Shown here: positions 58,868 to 64,000 of the stretch, piece by piece
Layout of the letters: every line of letters begins with the position of its first letter
Position numbering within the stretch: the first letter of the stretch is position 1
Assembly: GCA_950295325.1 (NCBI GenBank)
Contig: OX485806.1
Location: forward strand, 25,358,001-25,422,000
Length of the DNA stretch: 64,000 bases
Origin: Polytrichum commune
Lineage: Eukaryota > Streptophyta > Polytrichopsida > Polytrichales > Polytrichaceae
Reading direction: 5' to 3'
Notes under the pieces: generated by a model
Told to the model about the DNA's origin: nothing
Seen by the model: the letters and a program-made list of their open reading frames with translations, nothing else
The model's database searches: none
Position numbers and translations under genes: made by a program

Positions 58868-61168
58868 TCATCCATCTCCCTGGGCAGCTTCTTCCCTGTG
58901 TATTCTATCCTCTTCCTCCTTGTTGTAGATTGCATTCAATTGTCTCTCAAGCTGCAAGAGTATCAAATTAATTTCATCGTTAATAGTCATGTGGTCTAGC
59001 TACATAGACCACACTCTCACAACCATTCTAACTCCTAGTGGCTTTGTCTACCAAGCACTCCAGGCGTAAGTTCAAGATTTTACCCCACACTAAATTTCCT
59101 TCAGTAAGGTAGATCCATTGGTAAGTGGGCATTCTTGATTAAAAGTTAACTAACCGAGTTATTCTTCGATTTCATCATCTGATACTCCTCCAAAAGACTT
59201 GAATATTTGCCCTGCAATTCAATGATTTGTTGTTGGAGATCCTTTTCCCTGTCACTTCCACTATCCACCATCTGAAATACCAATATGACATAGGTCACCA
59301 AAGATGTCAGTGGTTCTGAGGTTGAGCCTCATAATTTGATATCTCCAACTACATTTCTGAGGATGCCAGTGCCTAAAATATTTCCCAGGAACAAGCACAG
59401 CTACTTGTTCATAACTGTTAAGATCTTCAGTAGACCCCCTTTGGTAGAGTGTGAGGAAGGATTATGTTTAAGGGATTGATCATCAGAAACTCCTCTATGT
59501 GATCAGCATTCCTGTGTGGCAGTCATTCCCTGCCCTCAGCTCTGCTTAGATTGGAACACAGCAAACCCCTAATGACAAAAGAAACTTCAAGAGGAGCATA
59601 ATGGAGAAATGATCAGGCAAATATATGCTTACTGCATAATCACTGCTGATATTTACACATGAGCTTCGGGAACTCCTTGCACCATTCATCATGCAAAGAG
59701 CTGGCACAAAACAACATTGCAAAATCAGAAGAGCAGTACACACCTGATGCTTGGAAGACCTAGTTTTTTCCTGATACAATTAGTTAATGATCCAAAGTGT
59801 TTGAAAGTTGGAAATATTTGCAATTTACCCCAAAATACACCTCAAGCAAATTTCAAACAGAAAAAACTCTTTCTATTTCTATAGATAACAGAAAACACAT
59901 TAACACCATATCCTATAGGAGAACATAACAAATTCAGCTACCCATGTCTATAAGCAGAATAACATACAGAACAGGAACTTCTCAATGTAGTCATTGGAAC
60001 ACATCAATCCCTCTGAATCCCAACTCATTAGAGTGAAAATCATATCGTCACCCTCCCTCGTACATATAACAGGATACGTTTACAAATTGTGTCTCTGGCT
60101 GGAACAAAGTACAGAAGAAGAACACTTACGGTCAGATTCATTCGGATTTATGCAATTCATGATGTGCATAAGAGCATCCTGTAATTAACAAAAACGGTAA
60201 AAAACCAATTCTTGTCAGGTGATGCACAGAAAGTCATGTAGTCATACTAAGCAGGACCACAATACAGGCATGGAAAATGATGACCCAAGTTCAACAAATT
60301 GGTCAAATTCATTAAGTATAGAGAGAGAGGACCTCAACAGCACAAGAATAGAGAGCTATTGGAAGACATCGGACAGGAGAGCAAGAGACAGCACATGCTA
60401 CATATCCAAGATAAGGAACTATAACTCGTGTTAAGAGGATCACATACATGTTGCATGACTGCAAGTTGCAGAGCATTCTGCAAATGAGGTACTATAGCCA
60501 CAACAGGTACGGAGGCGCTGTTGAGATTTGATGCAGATGAAGATGCTGGAATTGGTAATTGCTGCTGAGACCCCTGCAGCAACCACTTCACTTATAAATG
60601 GAAAATAGGCATATGCCAGGACATGACCCACCTTGCATGCAATAAGGGCCTAACCAAATTTGCACAGGTGGCTAAAGTGCTTTTGTAGCAACCCGCATGT
60701 TGTGATGTAGATTTGAACACTGAGCAGACCTTGCAGTGCTGCGACAACCTATGTGGACAAAGCAAATATGTTTGGAAGTATTTGATATACAATAATTACA
60801 GTTCTAATAGAGAGAAATTTGCTAGACACAAGAAAGTGCATCAAAAGCATACAAAGAGGAAGGTGACCTGGAAACACCTGTCACACTGTCACATTTGCAG
60901 GCGAAATTCGTAATTAGGCGACCATCTGAACCGACTCAGCCGGTAACCTGCCAGTCGGAGCCAGTCGTCTCCCGCCACACAGGTCTTTTGCCACCAATTT
61001 GGAGGTCCCCGAAATCTACACGTGAGCTAATTCCTTACGACCTAAAATCCACGTAGCGGAAGATATCTGGACAGACCCTAACCCAGGTGAAGATTTAGAG
61101 CACAAGGAAGGTTCGAAAAGCTTTCGAAGGCGCTACGTACTTGAAGGGAATGTTATCGCCATCGCCAT
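58868..61168 (-). CDS. Small coiled-coil protein, six exons, family not recognised
   Basis: Proposed coding exons are 61168-61141 (ATG, reading MAMAITFPS), 60590-60448, 60178-60130, 59700-59633, 59271-59155 and 58951-58868 (TGA). All borders are GT-AG, phases agree throughout, and the total is 489 nt (162 aa). The middle reads PVVAIVPHLQNALQLAVMQH then DALMHIMNCINPNESD. The last two exons form a heptad-like coiled coil (DLQQQIIELQGKYSSLLEEY ... LERQLNAIYNKEEEDRI). The exon-2 acceptor at 60,590 is chosen for phase. A stronger-looking CTGCAG at 60,574 would need an extra upstream exon that I did not find. I know no function. The gene is arranged head-to-head with the plus-strand gene at 61,502. 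Confidence 0.65.
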
Positions 61169-61501
61169 CGGTGCTGCGACGTTTGCTTGCAAATTTCGCG
61201 TAGTTCGTTTCTCTTGCATTGTCTCTGTGATTTGATAGCTCGGTTTGTAAGTGTATTTGCTATGCTATGATCTAAGAGGGCTTTTTTTTCACGTCGCTTC
61301 TTTTGGAGAGACGAAGTAGAAGAGCAGGAAGGGTTTCGTTGCGGAGGGGAACTCTTAGTTTTCTCGATCTTGGTTGCTGGTGCATTTTCGTTAGGTTGTA
61401 GATGTGGTAAGGTTCTTCTGTGTCGAGCGGAGGTGAAGGACGGTGGAAAAGAAGTGCCGGGAGGCATAAAGAGGCATCAGAAGGGGTTTCTTGGAGAGAC
61501 G
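61169..61501. promoter_or_regulatory. Divergent (bidirectional) promoter
   Basis: Only 333 bp separate the ATG of the minus-strand coiled-coil gene from the ATG of the plus-strand gene. The stretch is less AT-rich than its surroundings and contains no repeat. Both 5' leaders must fit inside it or overlap. No TATA box is clear in either direction. Confidence 0.5.
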
Positions 61502-61786
61502 ATGGTAGGATTGAACCCTTCCAAATTTTATGGAAGAGTTCTCCCTCGGCCGCGCATATATTGTGATGTTAAGTTTAGCGATGCGAGAGTGGACCCCCCA
61601 GAAGGTGTGAATGCAGCTCTGTTGGAGTGGGCTGGCGATGCGAACTGGAACAGAGGAGGGACTTCTAGTACGCGAAAGCGAATGTCAGGGAAGGTGGAAG
61701 GCTGCATGAGTAAGCTGCGGGCCATGGACGAGAGCGACGACGAGGAGGACCCGTCACCGAAGAAGCCAGCCAAAGATCTACCTTAG
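61502..61786 (+). CDS. Conserved small plant protein of unknown function (94 aa)
   Basis: A single open exon from ATG at 61,502 (MVGLNPSKFYGRVLPRPRIY) to TAG at 61,784-61,786. The ATG at 61,502 is preferred to in-frame 61,370, because the longer N-terminus is Cys/Gly-rich leader-like sequence, while LPRPRIYxDVKFxDxRVDPPE looks like the start of a conserved domain. Further blocks are VNAALLEWAGDANW and RKRMSGKVEG. The C-terminus is acidic then Lys-rich (DESDDEEDPSPKK). I have a sense that this pattern recurs in plant proteins without a name, but I cannot name a characterised family. No signal peptide or membrane segment is seen. Confidence 0.7.
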   Translation: MVGLNPSKFYGRVLPRPRIYCDVKFSDARVDPPEGVNAALLEWAGDANWNRGGTSSTRKRMSGKVEGCMSKLRAMDESDDEEDPSPKKPAKDLP

Positions 61787-62034
61787 TTATCTCAATGCTT
61801 CCAAAGCCCCGACCCTAAATGATGCCCCCAATGAGCCCAAAATGTCAATTAAATGGATGAACATGGTAGATGTTCTTCAAATGCCAATTACTTCACCCAT
61901 ACAAAATTTTAGCCCAATTGGCCAAGATCTACTATGTGAAATTGGGTAACCCACCTCCTCTCTACATGCACAACTAAATCTATCGAAAGATTGAGAATGG
62001 CCCAACATAACAAAGTTGTCCACTTGAAGGCCAC

Positions 62035-63000
62035 ACTACAAGCCAACAAATTCACTACACTATATATTGAGTTTAGTGTCACCAATTATGTTTGTCTTGG
62101 TCAGCACTAATTGGGAACCGATCGTGTAGTGCCATGAACACTAAACGAAAACCTAGCATTATGTGTCATGCCTTGTAAAGTGAGGGCATCATAGATTCAC
62201 AATGTAAATCCGATTACTATCACTTAGTATGTGATCTCTAATTCAAATCTCAACCATCCATGAATATATTACATGCATTACTAGAATGTTAGGATACAAA
62301 ATATATACCAAATTTTTGTTTCGATAATTGACATGGATTTCATGCAAATTTCGATCTACCGAATCAATACTTGTGTTACCCTAACTTTACTGTTCTCAAA
62401 TTTGTAGATATGAGTAGAAATTCGTATGAAATATTCATGAATATTTGATTGAAATATTCATGAAATGCTTTTTGGGGCAATCCGCTTAGAATTTGTTTCT
62501 CTTCATAAGGAAAACAATTCCCCGCTATTACTCCCCGCTATTACTCCCCGCAAACACATGCAAACTTTCTCAATTTAACTGTTATAAATGTGTCGACCTT
62601 ACTTGATCCTAAACAAACGAGAACTACACTAAATATGATACTTAGTATCGTATTGTATTTAATATCACTATGGTAACTGTTTGGGTGACATTTCATATGA
62701 GAAAGTGCACAAATATTGTCATGGATGATGGACGAGTTCATGCATTGGCCAAATCCCTACCTTCTATTGTCAGCAACTTGTGATGAAATGTTGTCATGGA
62801 TGTTTGAAATTTGGTCGAAAAATCACATACTAAGTGAGAGTGATTGCAAATCTATAATCCCAGGAAATACTTACAAGGAATGACAAATAATGTTGGGTTA
62901 ACATTTACTGTTGGTGGCAATATACCGCAACTTAAAAATTAAAATTAGTATTGAGCAAGACAATTAGAATGGGTAACACTAAATATCATATTTAGTGTAG
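62035..63000. mobile_element. Foldback-type repeat with ~250-bp inverted arms
   Basis: The left arm, 62,040-62,290, runs from 'actatatattgagtttagtgtcacc' through 'cttagtatgtgat' to 'catccatga'. It is mirrored at about 62,790-63,000 with scattered changes. The centre carries 'actacactaaatatgatacttagt', itself semi-palindromic. No transposase. Single arms of this family occur at 4,960, 30,440 and 57,000. Confidence 0.65.
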
Positions 63001-64000
63001 ACATACATCAATCACCCGTGAATCCTCCACCATAACCTCGTCTTCCCACCTCCCTCTACAAACTAAATTGTCAACTATTCCCCTTGGACCCTTATAGCCC
63101 ACCTTGCAAAACGAAGGCAATACACCTATCCTACAACTTGGTAACACATGACTAGGGTCGGAGAACATGCTCACATTCATGATTCTATGCCCCCCCCCCC
63201 TCTCCCTTTAACCTTGAAATTGGGTTAGGACAAGTGAAACCCCCAAAAGTTGCATGGCCTAGAGTACCATTGATGGGGTGAGGGGTCGTTGCACAATTCA
63301 CTTGTTTGTTGGTTAGTCCTAGTCCGGGCACATGGTCTCATTAGACGGTGCAACCCCCATCCCACATAAAAAAATCGCTATGACATTTTTTTAATTTGTT
63401 TTTTTTTCTCTCGCCTTTCCTTTAGGTATAAATTCAAAATACCTTTAGAATTTAAAATATGCCTCAACAAGCATTAGACTACGTATAGTTCTAAGACGTG
63501 TTTGTGGGATGATTCCCTCAAGTTCCCCATTGGCATATATTTTGAATGTATTGTAAAAGTATTTTACTCGACTGTACTATAAGGTTAAATAACTCTGTAG
63601 ATGCAATTCACTAATATAAACACATTTCTATATGAGGTAAGCTCGTGGGGGGGGGGGGGGGCGATAGTCACTCCCTCTTATATTAATGCATGCACGTGCG
63701 CTCAGACCTATTTATCGGGGGGTTATTTGCCTTGTAGATAAGATTATAAGATATGGTATTTTTCAAAATAAAGGTAAATGCTTGTATTATAATACACCCA
63801 ACCAGTAATCATAAATTTTGGGGGGAATCATTTAAAAATAATTTATTTTACTTGTACCGCCAAAAAATTTGGAAAAAAGATTGCAATTCAAACAACGCGT
63901 TGGAATTTTCCCTCCCTGCACGTAGGTAGAGAACATGAACTCCACGTTGGATACGTAGGTTTAGTAACGTTCAAACCAACCAGCCTGCGAAATCATTCAG
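63000..64000. other. Intergenic DNA with C11 and G15 tracts
   Basis: No gene seen. C run at 63,190-63,200 and G run at 63,647-63,661. The right edge is AT-rich and not interpretable. Confidence 0.4.

Noticed and set aside
1-64000. CRISPR arrays, rRNA genes or canonical full-length tRNA genes
   Set aside because: No regularly spaced identical repeats, rRNA signatures or complete cloverleaf with anticodon arm were found on reading both strands.

Overview
This is nuclear DNA from a land plant. The gene at 6.4-14.4 kb is a plant-type MODIFIER OF SNC1 (MOS1/BAT2-domain) gene with GT-AG introns. Its introns are short (about 180-860 bp), the flanks are AT-rich and full of decayed DNA transposons, and there is a piggyBac-type fossil. 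That combination fits a seed-free plant (bryophyte, lycophyte or fern) better than a conifer or a typical crop, but the lineage call is inference.

Layout. 0-1.2 kb: two similar exon-like coding blocks of an unknown protein, possibly the end of a gene beyond the left edge. 1.7-2.9 kb: decayed SWIM zinc-finger (MULE-type) sequence on the minus strand. 4.4-5.3 kb: two small repeats. 6.4-16.0 kb: the MOS1 homologue on the minus strand, which I resolve into eight coding exons whose splice phases all agree (about 1,807 aa), preceded by a GA/CT-rich 5' leader and promoter region. 16-35 kb: mostly non-genic, with dispersed repeats, hairpin MITEs, a Ty3/gypsy pol fossil (27.8-29.1 kb) and a Harbinger-like MITE with a TAA duplication. 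35.4-36.3 kb: a small intron-containing reading frame between inverted repeats. 36.5-39.9 kb: a nested mosaic made of an outer inverted repeat, an inner inverted repeat enclosing a broken captured coding sequence, and two hAT-like insertions, each with its own target duplication. 40.9-42.0 kb: piggyBac transposase fossil. 44.43-48.04 kb: a 3.6-kb PIF/Harbinger element with TAA duplications and an interrupted coding region. 49.9-51.7 kb: MULE/SWIM transposase fossil. 52-57 kb: further copies of the dispersed repeats. 58.9-61.8 kb: a divergent gene pair, a six-exon minus-strand gene for a 162-aa coiled-coil protein and a plus-strand gene for a 94-aa conserved protein. 62.0-63.0 kb: a foldback-type repeat.

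Only MOS1 and the divergent pair look like intact host genes. MOS1 is a chromatin/transcription-level regulator of immune receptor and cell-cycle genes in Arabidopsis; nothing in the sequence links the other two to it. The most unusual items are a 50-nt tRNA-like fold lacking an anticodon arm that occurs three times with compensatory changes, the nested transposon stack, and the piggyBac fossil.
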